A stretch of DNA of 64,000 nucleotides from Clostridium estertheticum (GTDB lineage Bacteria; Bacillota; Clostridia; Clostridiales; Clostridiaceae): assembly GCF_011065935.2 (NCBI RefSeq), contig NZ_JAAMNH020000001.1:2997001-3061000 (forward strand), in the 5' to 3' direction. The notes under the pieces are model-generated. The model searched no databases. It was given only the letters and a program-made list of their open reading frames with translations, and was not told the DNA's origin. The position numbers and the translations under genes are program-made. This document shows positions 32,644 to 41,475 of this stretch, in pieces. Within the stretch, counting starts at the first letter, position 1, and each line of letters begins with the position of its first letter.

Positions 32644-32673
32644 TTTGTTCCCTTCCTCTCTTGACAGTTAATT

Positions 32674-32734
32674 CTTAATTCACAGCCCTTAGCCCTTAAT
32701 TTTTAACCTTTAAAGTTAAGGGCTGTGAATTAAG
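32674..32734. terminator. 18-bp inverted repeat between hisS and aspS
   Basis: CTTAATTCACAGCCCTTA and its exact complement enclose a 25-base loop; the right arm includes the hisS stop codon. A second AGCCCTTAA inside the loop region could pair instead with TTAAGGGCT, so two mutually exclusive folds exist. No clear T run follows. It may be a regulated or leaky terminator between the two synthetases. Confidence 0.5.
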
Positions 32735-33983
32735 CTTTAACTATATTAATAATTTCTTGTAAATTATCTAATTTAATTTCAAACTGTTGTCCATCACACA
32801 TTCTTTTTATTTTAGCAATTCCTGTTTTAATTTCATCTTCACCTAAAATAATTGTATAGGAGGCGTCAATCTTATTTGCATATTTCATTTGAGCCTTTAC
32901 ACTTTTCTCCATATGATCGCATTCACATTTTATTCCCTGTTCTCTAAGAGAATTCACAATTTTAATTGCCTCATATTTAGATTCACCATTCATTGATCCA
33001 ACATAAATCTCCATGTATCTTTCTTTAGGTATTTCTATGTTGTTTTCTTCCAGTGCCATTAATAGTCTTTCTATTCCCATACCAAAGCCCATAGCTGGAA
33101 CATCTGGTCCACCTATTTGTTTAATTAAATTATCATATCTTCCACCACCACAGAGAGCAAGACCATTTTTGTCAAGCACTTCAAATACAGTTTTGGTGTA
33201 ATAATCGAGTCCCCTTACTATAAGTGGATCCACATCAAAGGCTATATCCATAACGTTCAGGTAACTTTTTAAGCTTTCAAAGTGAGTCGAACATTCAACG
33301 CAAATGTAATCGGATATAATTGGTGCGCCACTAACTATTTCATTACAACTATTAACTTTACAATCTAAAATTCTTAGTGGGTTTTTTTCAAATCTACTTT
33401 TACAAGTTTCACAAAGATCCTCATATTTCTCTTTTAAAAATTCTTTTAATACATCATTATATTTTTTTCTACAACTCGGACATCCCATACTGTTGATTTT
33501 TAATTGAACACCTTCTATTCCAAGCTCTTGATATACTCTCATAACAAGGCTAATGACTTCAGCATCAATGGAAGCTTCCACAGAGCCGCAAACTTCTACC
33601 CCAAACTGATGATGTTCTCTAAATCTTCCCTTTTGCATTTTCTCATATCTGAAACAAGGAGTAAAATAATATAACTTTGTAGGTTGCACCTCATTAAACA
33701 TACCGTTTTCTATAAACGCTCTTACTGCCGGTGCTGTTCCCTCTGGTTTTAGTGTAATACTTCTTCCACCCTTATCTTCGAAAGTGTACATTTCCTTTTG
33801 AACTACATCTGTAGTTTCTCCTACACCTCTTTTAAACAATTCAGTATGTTCAAACATAGGTGTTCTAATCTCACGGCACCCATACACAGAACATAATTTT
33901 CTAAATAAATTTTCTACATACTGCCATTTATAAATATTTTCAGGTAATATATCTTTAGTACCCTTAGGTGCTTGAATATCCAT
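32730..33983 (-). CDS. hisS: Histidyl-tRNA synthetase
   Basis: The 417-residue class II synthetase shows motif 2 (CFRYEKMQKGRFREHHQFGVE), the HisA signatures LDYYTKTVFEV and ALCGGGRYD, and motif 3 (GFGMGIERLL). It lies 37 nt after hemZ. That is too short for a T-box leader, so tRNA-responsive control at this gene is unlikely. Confidence 0.96.
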   Translation of the reverse strand: MDIQAPKGTKDILPENIYKWQYVENLFRKLCSVYGCREIRTPMFEHTELFKRGVGETTDVVQKEMYTFEDKGGRSITLKPEGTAPAVRAFIENGMFNEVQPTKLYYFTPCFRYEKMQKGRFREHHQFGVEVCGSVEASIDAEVISLVMRVYQELGIEGVQLKINSMGCPSCRKKYNDVLKEFLKEKYEDLCETCKSRFEKNPLRILDCKVNSCNEIVSGAPIISDYICVECSTHFESLKSYLNVMDIAFDVDPLIVRGLDYYTKTVFEVLDKNGLALCGGGRYDNLIKQIGGPDVPAMGFGMGIERLLMALEENNIEIPKERYMEIYVGSMNGESKYEAIKIVNSLREQGIKCECDHMEKSVKAQMKYANKIDASYTIILGEDEIKTGIAKIKRMCDGQQFEIKLDNLQEIINIVKA

Positions 33984-34020
33984 TTTATACCTCCTTTTGT
34001 TTAACTTAGGGTTTTAACTT

Positions 34021-35448
34021 TCAACTATATAATGTATCTAGTAGTGCAATTTTCTTTAGGATCATCTCATCTAGCCTTTTTATATACTCTCTAACATCCT
34101 TAATATTTGCAAATCTTTCATGCCTGTTTTCCTCTAAAAAAACAACTTTACAAACAGCATCAGCACCAAGTGCAATAATTGTCTGTTTTTCTTCAATCAT
34201 TTGAATATTATATATTCCTTCGCTACCTGGTGTTGTATATCCAATATTCTCCATATTGCCCACCATATTTTTTTGCCTATACATATAATAAGGTTTCATA
34301 TGCAGTCTTTTAGATAATTCCACAGTGTGCTCATACATTTGGTTTAATTCTTCTTGAACAGGAACTTCAAACCTATAATTATTAAGCATCTTTTCATGGA
34401 GCTTAGAAGCTCTTTTTATGGACAAACCATGAATTGTAATACTGTCAGGCTTAATTTTAAATATTTCATCGCAGGTTTTTATTATATGTGAAATTTTCTC
34501 CCCAGGCAGTCCTACTATTAAGTCCATATTTATATTATCAAAACCTAATTGTCTTGCCATAACAAATTTCTCTATAACGCTATCTACGGAATGAATTCTT
34601 CCGATTAATTCCAAGGTATCATCGTTCATAGTTTGAGGGTTAATGCTTATTCTATGCACTCCATACTTTTTCATAGTAGATAACTTATTAAAAGTTATAC
34701 TGTCCGGTCTTCCGCATTCTACTGTGAATTCACGTACATTATTATGCTCCGTAAAGGCTTCATAAATACACTTCATTATAAATTCAAATTGCTCATCATT
34801 TACAGAAGTGGGCGTACCGCCTCCAAAATAGACACATTCGATATTTAGTTTTTTAGTTTTAATGTAATCACTTATTTCACTAATCTCATGAGACAGTGCC
34901 TCAAGGTAAGGCTGTACTATATCTTTGCATCTTTCTATAGGACTCGCTGCAAAAGAACAGTATAGACAACGGGTAGGACAAAAGGGCATCCCAATATAAA
35001 CACTTATAGTGTCCTTGTTTTTATTAACAATATTTCTCTCAAACTTTGCAACATCAATACAAAGTTGTGCCTTATCTTCCCTTGTAACATGTTTTTCTTT
35101 GAACTGTTCTATTATAGCATCATCAGAGTATCCCTCTTGTAGTAGTTCAAGAGCTTTTTTTGAAGGCCTAATTCCTATTAAAGTACCCCAAGGAAGCTGA
35201 TTTTCTGTACTCTTTGAAAAATATAAAAAAACAGCTTTTTTTACTTCATCCTTAAGTTTATAGGAATTATCAACCTTGTATTCAAAACTTTCAGGGCCCT
35301 TTTGTATTGTTACTATCTTTTCATTTACTTCAATATTAAAATCATAATTTTCCTCTACAAATTTAATATCTGCAAATAAAAAAAATAAATTTATCATTTG
35401 ATATACGTCATAATTAAAATCTGCATTATTTAATTTTACCTTAATCAT
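34021..35448 (-). CDS. hemZ: HemZ-like coproporphyrinogen III oxidase, radical SAM
   Basis: The 475-residue protein has the radical SAM cluster motif FCPTRCLYCSF near residue 153 and YFGGGTPTSV, typical of HemN/HemZ enzymes. The ~145-residue N-terminal extension ending GTLIGIRPSKKA is characteristic of HemZ. It would act in anaerobic porphyrin synthesis, though HemZ homologues occur in clostridia without a full haem pathway and may do another job. It is in the relA-dtd-MBL-hemZ-hisS run. Confidence 0.82.
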   Translation of the reverse strand: MIKVKLNNADFNYDVYQMINLFFLFADIKFVEENYDFNIEVNEKIVTIQKGPESFEYKVDNSYKLKDEVKKAVFLYFSKSTENQLPWGTLIGIRPSKKALELLQEGYSDDAIIEQFKEKHVTREDKAQLCIDVAKFERNIVNKNKDTISVYIGMPFCPTRCLYCSFAASPIERCKDIVQPYLEALSHEISEISDYIKTKKLNIECVYFGGGTPTSVNDEQFEFIMKCIYEAFTEHNNVREFTVECGRPDSITFNKLSTMKKYGVHRISINPQTMNDDTLELIGRIHSVDSVIEKFVMARQLGFDNINMDLIVGLPGEKISHIIKTCDEIFKIKPDSITIHGLSIKRASKLHEKMLNNYRFEVPVQEELNQMYEHTVELSKRLHMKPYYMYRQKNMVGNMENIGYTTPGSEGIYNIQMIEEKQTIIALGADAVCKVVFLEENRHERFANIKDVREYIKRLDEMILKKIALLDTLYS

Positions 35449-35494
35449 TTTAACTCCTTATGCTCCTTAGTTTATAACTTTTTTTTGGATTACA

Positions 35495-36103
35495 TTAACC
35501 TTGTAAAAAAGGATTTCCCAATTTTTCATTGTTTATTGTGCTACTTGGTCCATGACCTGGATACACTATAGTATCCCCAGGAAGGCATAAAAGCTTCAAT
35601 TTTATACTCATAATTATAGTATTGAAATCTCCTCCTGTAAAATCTGTTCTTCCGATGGAACCTGTAAAAAGAGTATCTCCTGTGAAAACAGCATTTTCAA
35701 CTTTAAAGCACATACCACCAGGTGTATGGCCTGGTGTATCTAAACAAGTAAACTCTAAGTTAGAAATTTTTATTACATCCCACTGCTTTAGTAATTTGTC
35801 TGCCCCACCTTCAATAAGAGGACCAAATAAATACTCACCCTTTGTTATTAAGTCGTCGTCTGCTTTGCTTATACATACTATAGCCTTTGTAATGGCTTTT
35901 AATTTAGCCACACCGGTGGTATGATCTAGGTGTCCATGAGTCAAAAGTATATACAAAACTTTCGCACCCATAGCATCTATAGCGCCAGCAATATCCTCCA
36001 CATCACCACCTGGATCTACAACTATAGCTTCTTTTGTAGTTTCATCCATTACTATATAACAATTTGATCCATATATTCCTGTAACAAGTTTTCTAATTTC
36101 CAT
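35495..36103 (-). CDS. MBL-fold metallohydrolase, glyoxalase II-like
   Basis: The 202-residue protein carries the binuclear zinc motif THGHLDH (His56, His58, Asp60, His61), GHTPGGMC, FTGDTLF and YPGHGPSS. This subgroup includes hydroxyacylglutathione-hydrolase-like enzymes of unknown substrate that lie between dtd and hemZ in many clostridia. It starts ten bases after the dtd stop. Confidence 0.85.
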   Translation of the reverse strand: MEIRKLVTGIYGSNCYIVMDETTKEAIVVDPGGDVEDIAGAIDAMGAKVLYILLTHGHLDHTTGVAKLKAITKAIVCISKADDDLITKGEYLFGPLIEGGADKLLKQWDVIKISNLEFTCLDTPGHTPGGMCFKVENAVFTGDTLFTGSIGRTDFTGGDFNTIIMSIKLKLLCLPGDTIVYPGHGPSSTINNEKLGNPFLQG

Positions 36104-36113
36104 ATTAATCCTC

Positions 36114-36560
36114 CTAGAAGTCTTTCTTACTCTCTATAATTAAGGTCACTGGTCCATCATTTTGTATAAAAACCTGCATATCCGCACCAAAATCTCCAGT
36201 TTTAACTTCACCTAATACTAACCTGCATTGATTAACAAATTCCAAATATAATATTTGGGCTCCCTCTCCACCAAGGGCTCTCATAAAATTCGGTCTTCTG
36301 CCTTTTCTACAATCTCCATATAGTGTAAATTGTGAAACTACAATCATTTCCCCACCTACGTCTAGAAGGGACTTATTCATTTTTTCATCTTCTTCAAAAA
36401 TCCTTAGGTTTAAAATCTTATCCACTAGGTATTTTACATCTTCCTGCGTGTCTTCCTGGCAAATGCCTAGGAGAACATTTAGCCCAAAACCTATTTCACT
36501 AATTAATTCACCATTTACTTCAACCTTAGAGGATTTTACTCTTTGCACAACTGCTCTCAT
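36114..36560 (-). CDS. dtd: D-aminoacyl-tRNA deacylase
   Basis: The 148-residue enzyme removes D-amino acids wrongly attached to tRNA. Both signature motifs are present: VSQFTLYGD in the middle and NDGPVTLIIES near the end. Its linkage with relA is common in Firmicutes. It matters here because the genome makes D-ornithine and D-alanine as metabolic intermediates. Confidence 0.94.
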   Translation of the reverse strand: MRAVVQRVKSSKVEVNGELISEIGFGLNVLLGICQEDTQEDVKYLVDKILNLRIFEEDEKMNKSLLDVGGEMIVVSQFTLYGDCRKGRRPNFMRALGGEGAQILYLEFVNQCRLVLGEVKTGDFGADMQVFIQNDGPVTLIIESKKDF

Positions 36561-36593
36561 AAATATCCATCTCCTAAATATAAAAAGTATCCA

Positions 36594-38777
36594 CTAATTT
36601 TTAATTCTGTATACTTCTATTACACCAGTCAATTTAGTAATCTTCTTTTGTAATTCCTTCAAATGCTCAGTATCAGCAACTCTTAACTTTATATTTATTA
36701 AAGCCACATTATTTTTTAGCGTTTTTGCGTTAATTGAGTACAATTGAGTTTTTGTTACTGTTATTACCTCCATTATGTCAGACAATAAACCATACCTATC
36801 ATCTGCTTTAATTTCAATTTCAGTAATATAGCCTTTTCCCTCAGAAGCTCCCCAACTTACCTCCACCACTTTATTAATTTCATTTTTCATCAAGGCTTCA
36901 ACATTTTTACAATCTCGCCTATGAACAGAAACTCCACGTCCCTTAGTTATATAACCTATTATTTCGTCACCTGGAACTGGATTACAGCACTTAGCGAACC
37001 TTACAAGCACATTGCCCTCTCCCTTGACGATTAGCCCCGAAAAATCCATTTTCTTTTTCTCTTCTTTAGCTGAAGCCTTGGTTATCTTTTGTTCAATGTC
37101 CTCGATTGTCAAAGTTTCTGTTTTGTTTTTATTTTCAAAAACCTCTCTCAATCTATTAACTACAGTAGAAGGCATAATATCTCCTACTCCAACATAAGCA
37201 AATAAATCATCTAGGGTTTTAAAATTATATTTCTTGTATATTTTTTCTATGGCTTCTCCCTTGGCAATTTCTCCAAAATTGTGTCCTTGTCTTTTGGATT
37301 CTCTTTCTAATACTTCTTTACCTTTTTCAATGCTTTCATCTCTTTTAGCCTTTTTAAACCAAGCTTTAATTTTACTTTTAGCTTGATTACTCTTTGTAAT
37401 GTTAAGCCAATCAATATTAGGACCCTTAGGCGATGGCGAAGTTACAATTTCAACTATTTCTCCGGTTTTTAGTTGATATTCCAGTGGCACCATTCGTCCG
37501 TTTACTTTTGCACCCATGCACCTATGACCTATATCTGTATGAATTCTGTAGGCAAAATCAATTGGTGTTGCATCCAGGGGTAAATTAATAACCTCCCCCT
37601 TTGGTGTGAACACAAATACTTCATCTGAAAACAAATCAATTTTAAATCCTTCCATAAACTCTTCTGCGTCAAAGGTTTCCCCTTGCCATTCAAGAATATC
37701 TTTTAACCAAGAAAGTTTAGAATCAAAATTTTCATCATCACTGTTCTCTTTGCCCTCTTTGTATTTCCAATGGGCAGCAATTCCATATTCGGCAGTTTTA
37801 TGCATCTCATAGGTTCTAATTTGAATTTCAAAAGGTTTTCCGTGAGGTCCAATTACTGTTGAATGAAGGGACTGATACATGTTAGGTTTTGGCATTGCAA
37901 TATAATCTTTAAATCTTCCTGGAATTGGTTTATAAACCGTATGCACTATCCCAAGCGCTGCATAGCAATTTCCAATATCATTAACTAAAATTCTAACTGC
38001 AGTCAAATCAAAAACTTGATCTATAGTTTTGTTTTTGGCAACCATTTTTCTGTAAATGCTGTAAAAATGTTTTGGCCTTCCATCAATGTCAGCCTCTATT
38101 CCTACAATATTTAAGTTTAATTTTAATTCAGTTATTATGTTGCTGATATTTTCTTCTCGCTCAACTCTTTTTTCTGCAATTTTCCGAACTAAATTATAAT
38201 ATTCATTTGGATTTAAATATCTGAGTGATAAGTCTTCTAGTTCCCATTTAATTTTAGACATGCCTAGTCTGTGGGCTAGGGGTGCATAAATATCCAAAAC
38301 CTCTTTTGCCTTTAGCTTTTGATTTGCAACAGGCATATATTTTAGCGTACGCATATTATGCAGCCTATCTGCAAGTTTAATAAGTATAACTCTAATATCC
38401 TTTGCCATAGCTAAGAGCATTTTGCGTATATTATCTGCCTGTTCCTCTTCCTTTGTCTTATATTTTATGAGACCAAGCTTTGTTACCCCCTCAACTAAAT
38501 TTGCTATTTCTATACTGAATTCTCTGCTTATATCTTCATAAGTATATACTGTGTCTTCAATTACATCATGAAGTAAGCCCGCAACAATTGTACTGGTATC
38601 GAGTCCCATTTCCGCCAAAATACAGGCAACTTCTACTGGGTGCACAATATAAGGCTCTCCTGATTCTCTCTTTTGCTCTTTATGTGCAGCGTAAGAAAAA
38701 TTAAAGGCCTTAATAATAAGATCTTTATCTAGAATATTACAATTATTTTCAATCTTATATAACAATTTTTCTAACAT
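36594..38777 (-). CDS. relA: Bifunctional (p)ppGpp synthetase/hydrolase
   Basis: The 727-residue protein makes and degrades the alarmone (p)ppGpp. The hydrolase HD domain is intact (HPVEVACILAEMGLD, GLLHDVIEDT), followed by the synthetase domain (YQSLHSTVIGPHGKPFEIQIRT), a TGS domain near 395-455 (VFTPKGEVINLPLDATPIDFAY) and a C-terminal ACT domain. The length is typical of the long RSH enzyme. Confidence 0.95.
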   Translation of the reverse strand: MLEKLLYKIENNCNILDKDLIIKAFNFSYAAHKEQKRESGEPYIVHPVEVACILAEMGLDTSTIVAGLLHDVIEDTVYTYEDISREFSIEIANLVEGVTKLGLIKYKTKEEEQADNIRKMLLAMAKDIRVILIKLADRLHNMRTLKYMPVANQKLKAKEVLDIYAPLAHRLGMSKIKWELEDLSLRYLNPNEYYNLVRKIAEKRVEREENISNIITELKLNLNIVGIEADIDGRPKHFYSIYRKMVAKNKTIDQVFDLTAVRILVNDIGNCYAALGIVHTVYKPIPGRFKDYIAMPKPNMYQSLHSTVIGPHGKPFEIQIRTYEMHKTAEYGIAAHWKYKEGKENSDDENFDSKLSWLKDILEWQGETFDAEEFMEGFKIDLFSDEVFVFTPKGEVINLPLDATPIDFAYRIHTDIGHRCMGAKVNGRMVPLEYQLKTGEIVEIVTSPSPKGPNIDWLNITKSNQAKSKIKAWFKKAKRDESIEKGKEVLERESKRQGHNFGEIAKGEAIEKIYKKYNFKTLDDLFAYVGVGDIMPSTVVNRLREVFENKNKTETLTIEDIEQKITKASAKEEKKKMDFSGLIVKGEGNVLVRFAKCCNPVPGDEIIGYITKGRGVSVHRRDCKNVEALMKNEINKVVEVSWGASEGKGYITEIEIKADDRYGLLSDIMEVITVTKTQLYSINAKTLKNNVALINIKLRVADTEHLKELQKKITKLTGVIEVYRIKN

Positions 38778-38801
38778 GCCTTATACACTCCTAAAATCAA
38801 A

Positions 38802-38822
38802 GGCTGGTTTAATTAACCAGCC
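38802..38822 (-). terminator. Hairpin between apt and relA
   Basis: GGCTGGTT and AACCAGCC pair around TAATT. On the minus strand TTTGATTTT follows, so it probably ends or attenuates transcripts coming from apt. Confidence 0.6.
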
Positions 38823-38906
38823 GATACTTTTTACTAATATTATATAATATTATGTAGAATTATGCAATTTGAATTTAGTAATTTACTACATAAATTTAAA
38901 TAAGAA

Positions 38907-39425
38907 TTAAATATCGTACTTTACAAGAGACATTATATCATAACCTTTTAATTTGTCCTTTCCATTAAGCTCTGTTAATTCAATTACAAAGTTTAAGGAT
39001 ACAACCTCTCCGCCCATTTGCTCTATAAGTTTTGTTACTGCTGCTACTGTACCGCCTGTAGCAAGTAAATCGTCTACTATAGCTACCTTTTGTCCAGGTA
39101 TTATAGCATCTTTATGAATTTCAAGTTTATCTGAGCCATATTCCAGGTCATACTCAATTTCTATAGTGCCATAAGGTAACTTACCAGGCTTTCTAACTGG
39201 AACAAATCCCGCTCCAAGAGCATAGGCTACTGGTACACCGAATAAAAACCCTCTAGCTTCTGGTCCTACTATTACATCTATTTTTTTATCTTCTAAATAT
39301 GCTACCATTTCATCAATAGTGTGCTTAAGGGCTTTATGGTCTTGTAGTAAGGTAGTTATATCTTTAAAACTGATACCTTTTTTTGGAAAATCCTCTATTA
39401 TTCTAATATTATCTTTTAAATCCAC
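38907..39425 (-). CDS. apt: Adenine phosphoribosyltransferase
   Basis: The enzyme salvages adenine to AMP with PRPP. I choose the GTG at 39425 (protein VDLKDNIRIIEDFPKKGISF, 172 aa). An eight-G ribosome binding site lies just before it, and the protein then begins as typical Apt. The PRPP-binding motif VAIVDDLLATGGTV is intact, as is GPEARGF. Confidence 0.94.
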   Translation of the reverse strand: MDLKDNIRIIEDFPKKGISFKDITTLLQDHKALKHTIDEMVAYLEDKKIDVIVGPEARGFLFGVPVAYALGAGFVPVRKPGKLPYGTIEIEYDLEYGSDKLEIHKDAIIPGQKVAIVDDLLATGGTVAAVTKLIEQMGGEVVSLNFVIELTELNGKDKLKGYDIMSLVKYDI

Positions 39426-39559
39426 GATAATTCCCCCCCCTAAAAATAAAATCAAAGTTTACAAACACAGCAAAATTTGATTAGTTTTCTTTTTTCATCA
39501 ATACTGCTTATTATATATTATAATGCGTTATTTATGCAACACAAAGATTATGTAGTATC

Positions 39560-40441
39560 TCACCTAAACATAAGACTATTTTTTAATTCTTTATCTAAGT
39601 ACTTTGATATCTGCAATGCTCTATTGCTATCTGAGGTAATAAATAACTCAACAACAATTTTAGCATTATCCATTCTTCCAACAGCATTAATGGTAGGCAT
39701 AACTGTTAATGCTAATTTTGATACTGTATCTTCATTAATATCAACAATATTATGAGTTTTTAGTAGTGCACAAATTCCATAATTATTTGTGTTTTTTAAT
39801 TTTTTCATACCCTCTTGCGCAAATATTCTATTTTCACTCTCAAGCTTTGTTTTACTAGAAATAGTACCTATCATTACCAAATCCATATATTTGTTTATGG
39901 ATTTCATCTTGTAGTAGGAGGATATCGCTTGTGCTATTTTAAAGGTTACTCCTGAAGTACATAGCCCTTTGAAAGGATAATTGCAACCCTCTTGTTTTGG
40001 ATTCACAACAATGGTGTCTGGCGGTCTTTTAATAGGCTCATGAAAATCTGTGATTATAACGTCAATTCCCATGTATTTGCATAATTCTATTTCACTGAAA
40101 GAATTGATGCCACAGCCTAAGGTTATGATAAGTCCTGGCCCTAAATATTTTATATGCTTAGTAATATCACTTTCAACTAAATCACGGCTTTCGCTCTGCT
40201 GACTTGGTATAAAATACTCAACATCAGCATTTAGAAACTTCAACACTAACATCAATAGGGAAATTGCTGTAATACTATCTACATCATAAAATCCATAAAG
40301 GACAATTTTTTCTCTCTCATTTATAGCTTTGACAATCCTATATAATGCATCCTCCATTCCTTTTAATAAAAATGGATTATACATATTATAATCTATAAAG
40401 CCAGTATTATTCTTTTGCATGTTTTTAAGATAATCCACCAT
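39560..40441 (-). CDS. Short RecJ-like DHH protein with altered catalytic motifs
   Basis: The 293-residue protein aligns by eye with the N-terminal DHH half of RecJ, including NPKQEGCNYPFKGLCTSGVTFKIAQAI near residue 147. It sits where recJ normally lies, between secF and apt. RecJ is usually ~570-800 aa, so the DHHA1 and later domains are missing. The motifs are changed: GDYDxDG is GFYDVDS (50-56), the motif II Asp is Gly in TLGCG (107-111), and DHH is DFH (132-134). Exonuclease activity is unlikely. The frame is intact and well started (GAGGAG), so it may keep another role. A full recJ may be elsewhere. Confidence 0.8.
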   Translation of the reverse strand: MVDYLKNMQKNNTGFIDYNMYNPFLLKGMEDALYRIVKAINEREKIVLYGFYDVDSITAISLLMLVLKFLNADVEYFIPSQQSESRDLVESDITKHIKYLGPGLIITLGCGINSFSEIELCKYMGIDVIITDFHEPIKRPPDTIVVNPKQEGCNYPFKGLCTSGVTFKIAQAISSYYKMKSINKYMDLVMIGTISSKTKLESENRIFAQEGMKKLKNTNNYGICALLKTHNIVDINEDTVSKLALTVMPTINAVGRMDNAKIVVELFITSDSNRALQISKYLDKELKNSLMFR

Positions 40442-40505
40442 AAAAACTCCTCAAAGTTAATAGGAAACCTACAAATTTTAAAATTTCCTGTTTAACAAAA
40501 TTAAA

Positions 40506-40547
40506 AAAGACAAAGAAGTAGTTAATACATCATACTTCTCTGTCTTT
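40506..40547 (-). terminator. Terminator after secF
   Basis: AAGACAAAGAAGTA pairs with TACTTCTCTGTCTT (one mismatch) and is followed on the minus strand by CTTTTTTAATTTT. Confidence 0.75.
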
Positions 40548-40592
40548 AATTTTTAACTATTTGAGCCAAAGTGTAACTTTAGCAATTGCTTC

Positions 40593-41471
40593 TTATGCTC
40601 TTGCTTTCGAAGTTTTCTTACTATTTCTATTTTTAAGCAATACCCAAACTGGACTTGCTATAAATATTGAAGAATAGCATCCAACTGCTATACCGAAAAT
40701 TAATGGACCACTAAGATCTCTGATAGATGGTACAAATACATATACCGAAATTATACAAATTAAAACTGTAGCAACTGTGTTTATTGACCTTGCCAAAGTT
40801 TGTGTAACACTTGTATTAGTAATTTCTTCTATAGATGATTTTCTCATAATCTTTTGGTTTTCTCTTATTCTATCAAATATAACAATAGTATCATTAATAG
40901 AATAACCAACTACAGTAAGAATAGCAGCTATGAAAGTTGCGTTTACTGGTGTTTGGGTCACTGCATATACTGTAACCACAATTAAAATATCATGTACTAA
41001 TGCAATTATGGCCGCAGCTCCAAAGTTAAATTCAAATCTAAATCCCACATATATTAACATACAAATCATAGCAACAATTAAAGCAGTTACTGCTTTTGTC
41101 TTTAATTCAGTACCAATAGATGCACCAATTGTATCTTGTGACAATAATTCACTAGATTTAAACTGTGCCTTAATATCTTTTACCATGGTTCCTATTTCTA
41201 ATGGAGAAAGAGCATCGCTTTTTACGGTTATTTCTAGCTCCTTACCATCATTTATCGTTTTTGATAAATATTCACCCTTTGCATGTTTATCAATTATTTT
41301 ATCAACATCTGCTTTTACAAAAGTCTGATTCATCTTCATATCAAGTGCTGTACCACCTTTAAAATCAATACCTAAGTTTAGTCCTTTTGTTGCCATAAAT
41401 CCCATTCCTATTAAAATTACGAATAGCGACACAGCAAAGAATATTTTAGTTTTTTCAACTATCTTTAACAT
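40593..41471 (-). CDS. secF: Protein translocase subunit SecF
   Basis: The 292-residue membrane protein works with SecD to use the proton or sodium gradient during Sec export. It has one N-terminal helix, a periplasmic-type domain beginning NLGIDFKGGTALDM, then five helices with TVVGYSINDTIVIFDRIREN. It follows secD with a 4-nt gap. Confidence 0.94.
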   Translation of the reverse strand: MLKIVEKTKIFFAVSLFVILIGMGFMATKGLNLGIDFKGGTALDMKMNQTFVKADVDKIIDKHAKGEYLSKTINDGKELEITVKSDALSPLEIGTMVKDIKAQFKSSELLSQDTIGASIGTELKTKAVTALIVAMICMLIYVGFRFEFNFGAAAIIALVHDILIVVTVYAVTQTPVNATFIAAILTVVGYSINDTIVIFDRIRENQKIMRKSSIEEITNTSVTQTLARSINTVATVLICIISVYVFVPSIRDLSGPLIFGIAVGCYSSIFIASPVWVLLKNRNSKKTSKARA

Positions 41472-41475
41472 ATGC

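Noticed and set aside
33984..34020. Possible T-box leader ahead of hisS
   Set aside because: Only 37 bases separate hisS from hemZ, far too short for a T-box with specifier and antiterminator.
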